Assembly: GCA_947454955.1 (NCBI GenBank)
Contig: CANGLW010000002.1
Location: 1 to 64,000, forward strand
Direction of reading: 5' to 3'
Length of the DNA: 64,000 nucleotides
Source of the DNA: Comamonadaceae bacterium
GTDB taxonomy: Bacteria; Pseudomonadota; Gammaproteobacteria; Burkholderiales; Burkholderiaceae_C
Below the pieces are notes generated by a model that was not told the DNA's origin, did not search any database, and worked only from the letters and a program-made list of their open reading frames with translations. This document shows positions 1-8,049 of the stretch, in pieces. Position 1 is the stretch's first letter. Every line of letters starts with the position of its first letter. The translations under genes were made by a program, and so were the position numbers.

Positions 1-3000
1 AATGTGCGCACAGCCATTGGTGCAGATTACCTCACTACAGCTACCTTGATTGATCACAACTCAGTATTTAAGTCTGGCACAGGTGTATCTGTTGGCACTC
101 CTTCAACAGCTACAGATCTCACTAACCTAATTACTAACAACACTTTCAATCTGGTTCAAGGCGGTACCACGTTCAACTTCCAGAACATGACCACAGCGCC
201 AACCTTCGCGGGAGGCAGCAACACAGGTACTTTGGGTGGTGTTGAGGGCATGATTTACTTAGGTTCAAAAGCCATTACAACGGGTGATACGTTTACTGGT
301 ACGGCTGTCGCAGAGTACTTTACGGGCCAGAACGGCAACGACACCTTCAACGGTGGTGATGGCAACGACACAGCGGTTTACTCAGGCAGTTTGTCTGATT
401 ACACCTTCACATCCAGCAATGGCGTGCTGACCGTTACTGATGCAACAACTGGGAGAAACGGTGTTGATAAGCTAACCAACATTGAAAATATTTTCGTTGG
501 CAACATAAATTACACAGTCAGTCAACTGCTGAACAAAGCAGCTTTAGATATAGCTATTTCAGCCACAAGCGTGACTGAAAATGTGATTATTGGTCAGGGT
601 TTGAAAGTAGGTGACATCACCATCACTGACCCTACAGGCGGCTCCAATGTGCTGAAGCTGTCGGGTGCTGATGCAGCTGCCTTTGAGATGCGTGATAGCA
701 ATGTGTTGTACTTTATTGGTACCGCGCCTAACTTTGAAACTAAGAACAGCTATGCGCTGACTATTGAGGCTTATGACGCCAACGGTGGTCTGAATTTGAG
801 CTACAGCGAGTCGTTCATCATTAACGTGAATAACGTCGATGAAGTTGCACCTGGCTTTACGTCTGTAAATACGGCAAGCGTGGATGAGAACGTAGCGGCT
901 AACACGGTTGTGTACACCGCTGCAGCGACTGATACTGACTTCAATCCGCCAGCTACGGCTACGAGCGTTAGCTACAGCCTTAAGGATGGTGGTGATGCTG
1001 CTGACTTTACCATCAACAACATAACAGGTGAGGTGAGCATCAACGTAAGCCCGAACTTTGAAGCCAAGCAAAGCTATAGCTTCACGGTGGTGGCTACTGA
1101 TGCGGCAGGTAACCCACGTGAGCAGGCAGTTACTTTGCGTGTGACCAATGTGAACGAGGCACCAACTACACAAGCTGCTGCTACGGTTGATGTTGCAGAA
1201 AATACCACTTCAGTTGGAACCTTTGCAACGAAAGATGTGGACGGCGATACGCTGACCTATAGCCTCAGTGTTAAAGATCAAGCGCTCTTCAACATCGATT
1301 CAGCCACCGGTACAGTGCGCTTCAAAGCAGCGCTTAACTACGAAGTAGATGCAAGAGGCTACAAATTCAACGTGGTAGCCACCGATGCTGGTGGATTGAC
1401 ATCGAGCCAGGAAGTGACCGTCAACGTCACGGATGTGAACGAAGCGCCCACGGAGGTGGTGCTGAACAACCAAACCAGCAGCCTTGTAGAAAACACCTCT
1501 ACGGCAAGCCGAATCAAAGTGGCTGACATTGCCATCACGGACGACGCGCTGGGCATCAACACGGTCAGCTTGAGTGGCGACGACGCAGCCAGCTTTGATG
1601 TGATGGATAATGCGCTGTATCTCAAGGCCGGTACAGCTTTGAACTACGAAGCCCAGACCAGCTATGCTGTAACGGTTAACGTGGTCGACGCGGGTGCAGC
1701 GAACATCGCGCCGCTGAGCACAAGCTACACCCTGGGTGTGACCAACGTCAACGAGGCACCCACAGTAGCGCCCACCCAAGATGTGCCAGCTACGGAAGAC
1801 ACTGAGGTGAAAGTCACCGTCGCAGGTGCCGACGTGGATGCGAACGACACTTTGACTTACATCGCAGGACCTGCAGACAAAGGCACGGTCACAGGCGGAG
1901 AGGGTGGTGTATTCACTTATAAACCCAACCTCAACACCAACGGTACTGACAGCTTTGTGGTGACTGTCACAGATGCAGCCGGCCTTAAAGCTCAGCAAAC
2001 CGTCACGGTCAAAGTGGCCGCGGTGAATGATCCATCCACAATCACGGGTACTGGCACTTCAGGTTCAGTCACTGAAGATGGTGGCCAGAACAATGGCACA
2101 GTGGGTATTCGATCAGCCACAGATTCACTGACGGTTAGCGATGTCGACTTTGGCGAAAATGTCTTTCAACCCATATCGGCACAGCAAGGAAAATACGGCT
2201 TGTTCAGCGTGACTGCAGCTGGTGTGTGGACTTACAACTTAGACAACTCACTTGTAGCAACACAGGCACTTGCCCCCAACGTGAATGTGAACGACAGCTT
2301 TACTGTAACCAGCAAAGACGGTACGGCAACTCAGTCTGTAAGTATTACTGTGAACGGCGCTAACGATGCTCCTACTGTGAGCTTGGTTAATGCCAACTCG
2401 GCTGGCTTCTCGATCAGAGCTAACGATATCGATGTGGGCTCAACGCTCTCCTTGGCCGGTTCTACCTTCCTGACTGCGACGATTGGGCAGAATGGCAACA
2501 AGTTATCTAGCTCAGTAACCAACGGTTCGGACACGACCTATTTCGTCAGCGCGCGCAACAACACTCAAGAAATCAGTATTACTGACGGAACTGAGGTAAC
2601 CTCGCTTATGGATGGTGATCGTCAAGTGGTTGTGGTGATGGGCCGAGCTGCTAATAACGCATCTGCAAATGACGTATTGGGTGTGACAGATCTTGATGCT
2701 GACTCCGGTTCAGTAGCCCAAACTGGCTTGCTTTATGGCTTTAGTGGTGACGACACCATCTACGGTGCTGGAGGTAACGACCAATTGTTCGGTGGCTCTG
2801 GGAATGACACCCTGATTGGCGAAAAAGGTGCCGATCGACTGATGGGTGAGGCTGGCAATGACACGTTTGTGTTTGCAGCAGGTGACACAGGTATCTCAGC
2901 AGCCACGGCTGATGTGATCCTTGACTTCATGACGGGCGCTGATAAGTTGAGCTTTGGTCTTGCTGCAGGAGATGGCAACAACTATGTTGAGGCTACTGCT

Positions 3001-3180
3001 ACATCGTTTGATGCCGGTTTGGCTGCTGCCAATACTTCTGGTAAAGCCTACTACCTTGCACAGGTGGGTAACGATGCCTACCTGTTTGTAAACCGTAACG
3101 CAGACAGCATGATGGATGAGGCCGTGAAGCTAGTGGGTGTCAACACCAACACCTTCGCCGCAACCGACATCATTGCCTGA
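1..3180 (+). CDS. Large cadherin/VCBS/RTX adhesin, 5'-truncated by the window edge
   Basis: The reading frame is open from base 1 and ends with TGA at 3178-3180, so the N-terminus lies outside the window. In order it shows a short calcium-binding RTX patch (GQNGNDTFNGGDGNDTAVYS, about 330-390), about four cadherin-like repeats ending in NVNEAPT-type linkers (about 560-1770), an Ig/cadherin-like domain (to about 2030), a VCBS-type repeat ending GANDAPTV (to about 2380), and C-terminal RTX nonapeptides such as GGSGNDTLIG (2740-2870) with an uncleaved type I secretion tail. Known family role: a calcium-stabilised surface adhesin exported in one step from cytoplasm to outside. The secretion genes just downstream support this. 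Ligand unknown. Confidence 0.85.
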   Translation, partial: NVRTAIGADYLTTATLIDHNSVFKSGTGVSVGTPSTATDLTNLITNNTFNLVQGGTTFNFQNMTTAPTFAGGSNTGTLGGVEGMIYLGSKAITTGDTFTGTAVAEYFTGQNGNDTFNGGDGNDTAVYSGSLSDYTFTSSNGVLTVTDATTGRNGVDKLTNIENIFVGNINYTVSQLLNKAALDIAISATSVTENVIIGQGLKVGDITITDPTGGSNVLKLSGADAAAFEMRDSNVLYFIGTAPNFETKNSYALTIEAYDANGGLNLSYSESFIINVNNVDEVAPGFTSVNTASVDENVAANTVVYTAAATDTDFNPPATATSVSYSLKDGGDAADFTINNITGEVSINVSPNFEAKQSYSFTVVATDAAGNPREQAVTLRVTNVNEAPTTQAAATVDVAENTTSVGTFATKDVDGDTLTYSLSVKDQALFNIDSATGTVRFKAALNYEVDARGYKFNVVATDAGGLTSSQEVTVNVTDVNEAPTEVVLNNQTSSLVENTSTASRIKVADIAITDDALGINTVSLSGDDAASFDVMDNALYLKAGTALNYEAQTSYAVTVNVVDAGAANIAPLSTSYTLGVTNVNEAPTVAPTQDVPATEDTEVKVTVAGADVDANDTLTYIAGPADKGTVTGGEGGVFTYKPNLNTNGTDSFVVTVTDAAGLKAQQTVTVKVAAVNDPSTITGTGTSGSVTEDGGQNNGTVGIRSATDSLTVSDVDFGENVFQPISAQQGKYGLFSVTAAGVWTYNLDNSLVATQALAPNVNVNDSFTVTSKDGTATQSVSITVNGANDAPTVSLVNANSAGFSIRANDIDVGSTLSLAGSTFLTATIGQNGNKLSSSVTNGSDTTYFVSARNNTQEISITDGTEVTSLMDGDRQVVVVMGRAANNASANDVLGVTDLDADSGSVAQTGLLYGFSGDDTIYGAGGNDQLFGGSGNDTLIGEKGADRLMGEAGNDTFVFAAGDTGISAATADVILDFMTGADKLSFGLAAGDGNNYVEATATSFDAGLAAANTSGKAYYLAQVGNDAYLFVNRNADSMMDEAVKLVGVNTNTFAATDIIA

Positions 3181-3217
3181 TTGTTAGTTGCTTAGTCCGC
3201 CGAATGGCTGACTTTGA

Positions 3218-3250
3218 AGCCCCACCTCTCACAAGGAGGTAGGGCTTTTT
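3218..3250 (+). terminator. Rho-independent terminator after the adhesin
   Basis: AGCCCCACCTC (3218-3228) pairs with GAGGTAGGGCT (3236-3246) with one mismatch, followed by TTTTT. It sits 37 bases after the adhesin stop and separates it from the secretion operon. Confidence 0.75.
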
Positions 3251-3252
3251 CG

Positions 3253-3368
3253 TGACAGTTGTCATTTTTTGATAATCAAAATGGTGACAAGAATTTGCTC
3301 TTCACACCTCTATTTATCTCACCAAAAATTTGTTGACACTGCTAGATTCAAAGGCTTAAGGGCTGTCA
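3253..3368 (+). promoter_or_regulatory. Candidate control region of the type I secretion operon
   Basis: The gap holds TGACA-GT-TGTCA (3253-3264), then TTTTGAT-A-ATCAAAA (3267-3281), a further TGACA near 3285, a -35-like TTGACA at 3333-3338, and TGTCA near 3365. The matching -10 (TTAAGG near 3356) is weak, so the promoter call is tentative. The dense TGACA/TGTCA motifs suggest a regulator site. Confidence 0.3.
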
Positions 3369-3407
3369 TGTGAAGCGGCCCAAGAGTTGAACAGCAAGGG
3401 GGTCAGC

Positions 3408-5162
3408 ATGTTGGGCAGGCTGCTAGGTTGGGGTGTAGCGCAAGACGCTACGCGTATGAATGCGTTGGGTGCGGTGTTGCAAGAATGCAAGCAGGCATTC
3501 TGGTTGGCCGCAATCCTCACAGCGGTGGTAGAAATTCTGTCGATTGCCCCTGTGCTTTACATGATGAACATGTACGACCGGGTCTTGGTTTCTCGCAGTG
3601 AGGTGACTTTGGTGTCGCTCACAGCGTTGATCATGGGTATGTACGGCTTTTGGTCTGCACTTGAATGGTTGCGAACACGCTTGATGGTGCGCATTTCCAT
3701 GCGCTTAGATTGGGATTTAGCTGCCGCCACCTTTGACGCCGCATTTCGCCGCCAGGTAGGCCGAAAAAAGATTGACGTTCACCAGATGCTGGGCGACTTG
3801 TTGCTGGTGCGACAATTCTTAACCGGTCAATCCATATTGGCATTGATGAGCGCGCCTTTTGCGGCGCTGTTCATTCTGATTGCTGCGTTTTTTCACTTCT
3901 ATCTGGCCTTGTTTGTGTTGGTGGCATCGGCCTTGTTGGTTGGTGCCAGTGTCATGACCCAACGTGTAACCACACCCGTGTTGCGCCAAGCCAATGACGC
4001 CAAGGCTGAGGCCAATCGCTTGGCTGCCCAGTCTTTGCAGGTTTCAGAAACGGCCTTGGCATTGGGTATGCAACAAGCTGTGCGTAAGCGCTGGTACCAA
4101 AAGCACCAAGGCTTTTTGGGCCTACAGGCCCACGCCAGTGAAGCAGCCGGCACCATGGGTGGCGTGTCTGGCTTCTTGCAAAAGGCATTTCCATCTTTGC
4201 AGTTGGCTTTAGGCGTGATGCTTGCTATTGAAGGCTTGATCACGGCCGGTATGGTGATTGCCTCGACCGTATTGATTTCCAAGGCTCTTGCCCCGATTCA
4301 AAAACTGTTGATGACTTGGCCCGAGTTGGTGAGTGCCCGTCAGTCGTTTGAACGGCTAGAGACCATGCTGCTGGAAGACGAAATTCACCAAGACCGTGTA
4401 ACTTTGCCTGCACCTACTGGCGATTTAGTGGTGGAGCGTTTGGTGGGCGTGCCTCCTGGCATGCAAAAGCCGGTGGTTGAAGGCATCAGCCTGAGCATGA
4501 ACCCTGGAGAGGTCACGGCCATCATTGGCCCCAGTGCTTCGGGCAAGTCGTCTTTGGTGCGTTTGCTGGTGGGTATTTGGAAGCCGGCTGGCGGCACCGT
4601 GCGCTTAGACGGTGCGAATGTGTTTGACTGGATGCGAAGTGACCTTGGGCGCGCTATTGGTTATGTGCCGCAAGACGTGGCTTTTTTTGAAGGCACGGTG
4701 GCTGACAACATAGCCCGCATGGGTGAGGTGGATGATGCCAAGGTCATTGCCGCTGCCCAATTGGCGGGCATGCATGAAACCATTCTTGCTTTTCCTAATG
4801 GCTACGAGACGCCTATAGGTGAGACCGGCCATGTGTTGACGGGTGGGCAAAAGCAAAGACTGGCCATTGCACGCGCAGTGTATGGCGAACCCAAGTTCAT
4901 GGTGATGGACGAGCCCAATGCTGCCCTGGATGAGGCCAGCGAGCGAGCCTTGGTAGAGATGATCAAGACCCTTAAAGCCAAGGGTTCGACGATTCTGTTC
5001 ACCACCCACAGGCCGCAATTGCTCAGTGCTGCTGACAATGTGTTGGTGTTGACCCAAGGCCGACAAGCCGGCTATGGCCCAGTGAAGACGATGCTGGAGG
5101 CTGCCAAGATGAAGGTGCAAGCGGCCAGCCAGGCTCAAAATAACATGACGGTGGCGGTATGA
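3408..5162 (+). CDS. Type I secretion ABC transporter/permease (PrtD-type)
   Basis: The inner-membrane ABC exporter that powers secretion of RTX/VCBS adhesins. From ATG 3408 it has 584 residues. The N-terminal half holds about six membrane segments. The ATPase domain shows Walker A GPSASGKSS (about residue 374), signature LTGGQKQRLAIARA (about 476) and Walker B FMVMDEPNAALDE (about 497). There is no N-terminal C39-like domain, which fits the PrtD class. ATG 3408 is chosen over the upstream TTG 3387 because AAGGGGG lies at proper spacing before it. Its stop overlaps the next gene's start (ATGA), so the two are translationally coupled. Confidence 0.92.
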   Translation: MLGRLLGWGVAQDATRMNALGAVLQECKQAFWLAAILTAVVEILSIAPVLYMMNMYDRVLVSRSEVTLVSLTALIMGMYGFWSALEWLRTRLMVRISMRLDWDLAAATFDAAFRRQVGRKKIDVHQMLGDLLLVRQFLTGQSILALMSAPFAALFILIAAFFHFYLALFVLVASALLVGASVMTQRVTTPVLRQANDAKAEANRLAAQSLQVSETALALGMQQAVRKRWYQKHQGFLGLQAHASEAAGTMGGVSGFLQKAFPSLQLALGVMLAIEGLITAGMVIASTVLISKALAPIQKLLMTWPELVSARQSFERLETMLLEDEIHQDRVTLPAPTGDLVVERLVGVPPGMQKPVVEGISLSMNPGEVTAIIGPSASGKSSLVRLLVGIWKPAGGTVRLDGANVFDWMRSDLGRAIGYVPQDVAFFEGTVADNIARMGEVDDAKVIAAAQLAGMHETILAFPNGYETPIGETGHVLTGGQKQRLAIARAVYGEPKFMVMDEPNAALDEASERALVEMIKTLKAKGSTILFTTHRPQLLSAADNVLVLTQGRQAGYGPVKTMLEAAKMKVQAASQAQNNMTVAV

Positions 5163-6541
5163 CACAGGCACAAGTTCAAAAGACAGGGTGGATGAGTTTC
5201 TTCAACCCATATGACCCCAGTAAGCTCGAGCGTGATGGCTTGCGTGCTATCAAATTAGAAGAATCTGCCAGCAAAAAGACCCTGAGTTGGATGGTGCTGG
5301 TGGCCTTTGCCTTGTTCATGCTGTGGGCTTTTTACGCCCCACTGGATGCTGGCGTGAGCGTGAACGGCACGGTGATTGTGAAAGGTAACCGCAAGGCTGT
5401 GCAGCACCCTGCAGGTGGTGTGGTGACTGAGCTGATGGTGAAAGAGGGCGATGTGGTCAAAGAGGGCGATGTCCTTCTCAAGATCAGCCCCTTGAACAGC
5501 GAGGCCAACTTGACGGGCGCAGAGATTGACTACATCAACTCGTTGGCCACCGAATCTCGATTGGCTGCGGAGCGGATGGGTACGCCAAGAATTGAGTGGC
5601 ACCAAGAGCTGCGTAGTTATGGTAACGACCTACGTGTGGAAGAGGCGAAGGCTTTGCAGGTGAAGTTGTTCGAGTCCAAACGCAGCGAGTTCAACGACCA
5701 GCAGCGCATTTACCAAGAGCAATTGGCGGGCCTGCAAGGTCAGTTGCGTGAATTGCAAACGGTGGTGAAGCTACGTAAAGAGCAGTTAGAGGTGATGGGC
5801 GAGGAATCGCGCAACAACCGTGACCTGGCTGCACAAGGTTTTATTCCCAAAGCCAAGGCCAATGAGGTGGAGCGTACCCGCTCTGAAATGTTGTCGAGCT
5901 TATCGAACGTGACGGCGGAAATTGCCAAAACACAGGCGGGTATTTCATCCACCCGCTTACAAGCCACGCAGCATCAGGCCACATTCCGCAAAGAAGCAGA
6001 CACCCAGTTGGCTGAGGTACAGAAGAACCGTAAGGCTGTGAAGGGGAAGGTGGACGCGTTTGCTTTCGACCGCAGCCTGAGCGAGATCAAGTCGCCGGCC
6101 AATGGTGCGGTGGTGGGCCTCAAGGCCAATACGGTGGGGGGCGTGATTCAGAGCGGTCAGGTATTGATGGAAATTGTGCCCAAAGACGGCCGACTGGTGG
6201 TGGAGGCACAGGTGCCACCGCAGTTCATTGACAAGGTGTCAGTGGGTATGTTGTCTGATTTACGTTTCAGCGCTTTCAATGTGGTGACGACGCCCGTGAT
6301 ACCAGGCCAGGTGAGCATGGTGGGGGCCGACAAGCTGATTGGCACACCACCACTGCAAGCGCCCGAGTACTACATTGCGCAAATTGAAACCACCCAGGAA
6401 GGCTTGAAGCTGCTAGATGGCAAGGTGGTGCAGCCAGGTATGCCGGTGGAGGTAATCATTAAAAACGGGGAGCGCAGTTTCATGAGTTATTTGGTCAAGC
6501 CCATCACCGACCGCTTTGCGCGTTCCTTCAAGGAGAGCTGA
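5159..6541 (+). CDS. Type I secretion membrane-fusion protein, HlyD family
   Basis: Periplasmic adaptor linking the ABC exporter to the outer-membrane channel. The 460 residues show a short cytoplasmic N-terminus, one membrane helix (about residues 40-60), a lipoyl-like beta segment with GGVVTELMVKEGDVV, a long coiled-coil region rich in Glu, Gln and Lys (about 130-330), and the C-terminal half-barrel typical of HlyD/PrtE proteins. The ATG overlaps the transporter stop by four bases and the next gene follows at once, giving a three-gene operon. Family is firm; cargo is inferred from the neighbouring adhesin genes. Confidence 0.93.
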   Translation: MTQAQVQKTGWMSFFNPYDPSKLERDGLRAIKLEESASKKTLSWMVLVAFALFMLWAFYAPLDAGVSVNGTVIVKGNRKAVQHPAGGVVTELMVKEGDVVKEGDVLLKISPLNSEANLTGAEIDYINSLATESRLAAERMGTPRIEWHQELRSYGNDLRVEEAKALQVKLFESKRSEFNDQQRIYQEQLAGLQGQLRELQTVVKLRKEQLEVMGEESRNNRDLAAQGFIPKAKANEVERTRSEMLSSLSNVTAEIAKTQAGISSTRLQATQHQATFRKEADTQLAEVQKNRKAVKGKVDAFAFDRSLSEIKSPANGAVVGLKANTVGGVIQSGQVLMEIVPKDGRLVVEAQVPPQFIDKVSVGMLSDLRFSAFNVVTTPVIPGQVSMVGADKLIGTPPLQAPEYYIAQIETTQEGLKLLDGKVVQPGMPVEVIIKNGERSFMSYLVKPITDRFARSFKES

Positions 6542-6542
6542 A

Positions 6543-7811
6543 GTGCGTGGGTTGATGTTGAACAAAAAGTATTTGGGATGCTTGGTCTTGGCTTGTAGCG
6601 CAGGAGCCGCAATTGCAGGACCCTTGGTGAATGCGCTAGGCCAAGCGCGGCAGTTCGATCCGGCGTTTCAAGCGGCGAAGTCAGAGCGCGACGCCAAATT
6701 GATTGATTCGCAGGTCACGTCCGTTGCTTATTACCCGCAATTTCAGGGTTCGTACAGCAAGCTAGAAGTTGAGACCAGCACACGGCAAACCTACGGCCTG
6801 ACGCAACCGCTCATTGACGCTGGCCGTTACGCAACGCTGAAAGAGACTGAGCCAAGGGCTGTGCTGGCAAGCGCGACTTTTCAGTTTCGAGAGCAGGAAT
6901 TGGGGCAGCGATTACTGGCAGCCGTGGTGGAGTTGCTCAAGCAAAGCGAAAGCCTACGCTTGAACCAATCCAAAATTGAGGCTTTGCAAGGGCAGGCTAC
7001 CTCAGCTCAAAAGTCGTTTGAATTAGGGCAGGGCACCATCACTGATTTGCGTGACGCTCAGGTTCGCCTTGACCAGGCGCGAGCTGATAGCCTGACACTT
7101 GAGGCCTTGATTGGTTCTGCAAAACGGCAAATAGCTGCCATCACTGGTGCTAGCGCGAATGACCTCCAAGCCCGCGTGCCCCAGGCAAGGCGCAATGTGC
7201 CTATGCAGCCGATGGACGGCTACGTTGACCGAGGTGTGAAAGCAAATCCGCAAATCGTGGCGGCCCAGCAAAACCAAAAAATTGCACAGATCAACACCCT
7301 TCGTGCTGACGGCGCTTTGTTTCCAGTGGTGAATGCGGTTTACACCACGACCAGTACCAGCTTGGCGGCCAATAATTATTTTGGTTTAACGGTGAGCCTG
7401 CCTTTACAAGCCGCAAGCTTTTACCAAATGAAGGGCGCAGCTGCTAACGCCTTGAAAAGCCAAGAGGACGTGCGTGACATCGAAGCTAAAACGCGTATTG
7501 AAATTCAACGATTTTGGTCGCTGGTGAATGCGGGATTGCAAGAAATTCCGATTCGCTTGTCGGCCATTGAGTCTGCCCAGTTGAGTGTGGAGGCCAATGA
7601 GAAAAGCTTCAAGGGCGGGGTGCGCTCACAAATTGATGTCCTCAACAGCATTCAAACCTTGTTTCAAGTGCAGCAAGACTTTGTAACGGCAGTGTTGTCG
7701 CTGGCCGATAATTACCTCAATTTGTTGCTCCAATCGGCGACGCCACTTGATGAAGCAATGGTATTGGTAGAGCAGGCCTTGCTGCCTTCAATGACGACTC
7801 CAGCACGCTGA
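6543..7811 (+). CDS. TolC-family outer-membrane channel of the type I system
   Basis: Outer-membrane export duct completing the secretion machine. A GTG start at 6543 is preferred because AAGGAG (6530-6535) sits seven bases upstream; ATG 6555 is an alternative. The 422 residues begin with a signal peptide (MLNKKYLGCLVLACSAGAAIA) and continue with the alternating helical and strand pattern of OEP/TolC repeats, including the typical stretch SQIDVLNSIQTLFQVQQD near the C-terminus. It lies one base after the HlyD gene, so the order ABC-MFP-OMF is complete. Confidence 0.9.
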   Translation: MRGLMLNKKYLGCLVLACSAGAAIAGPLVNALGQARQFDPAFQAAKSERDAKLIDSQVTSVAYYPQFQGSYSKLEVETSTRQTYGLTQPLIDAGRYATLKETEPRAVLASATFQFREQELGQRLLAAVVELLKQSESLRLNQSKIEALQGQATSAQKSFELGQGTITDLRDAQVRLDQARADSLTLEALIGSAKRQIAAITGASANDLQARVPQARRNVPMQPMDGYVDRGVKANPQIVAAQQNQKIAQINTLRADGALFPVVNAVYTTTSTSLAANNYFGLTVSLPLQAASFYQMKGAAANALKSQEDVRDIEAKTRIEIQRFWSLVNAGLQEIPIRLSAIESAQLSVEANEKSFKGGVRSQIDVLNSIQTLFQVQQDFVTAVLSLADNYLNLLLQSATPLDEAMVLVEQALLPSMTTPAR

Positions 7812-7829
7812 TTATTCTGTGGACTGAAC

Positions 7830-7866
7830 ATCCTCCCGGCTATACGGCCGAGGAGGATTTTTTATT
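7830..7866 (+). terminator. Rho-independent terminator of the secretion operon
   Basis: ATCCTCCCGGC (7830-7840) pairs with GCCG-A-GGAGGAT (7847-7858, one bulged A), followed by a T-rich tract to 7866. It is 18 bases after the TolC-like stop. Confidence 0.85.
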
Positions 7867-7956
7867 TTTCAACGCTATAAAAATTGAAGCTTGATGCACG
7901 CGGGCATCAGGATAGGTGTGTCCTTGTCGGAATTTTTTCACGTTTGTTGCTCGTTA

Positions 7957-7991
7957 TGACACTTATCTGCTTTGTTTCAGTATGTGTGTCA
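7957..7991 (+). promoter_or_regulatory. Inverted TGACAC/GTGTCA pair before the second VCBS gene
   Basis: TGACAC (7957-7962) and GTGTCA (7986-7991) form a perfect inverted repeat with centres 29 bases apart in the 238-base gap before the gene at 8050. Similar TGACA/TGTCA motifs precede the secretion operon, so a shared regulator is possible. No clear -10/-35 pair was found here. Confidence 0.25.
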
Positions 7992-8049
7992 TGACCAAAT
8001 TTGTTGCTTCCTCTTAAATTCGCCTTATTACTTGTTTTTAGGAGATGAA

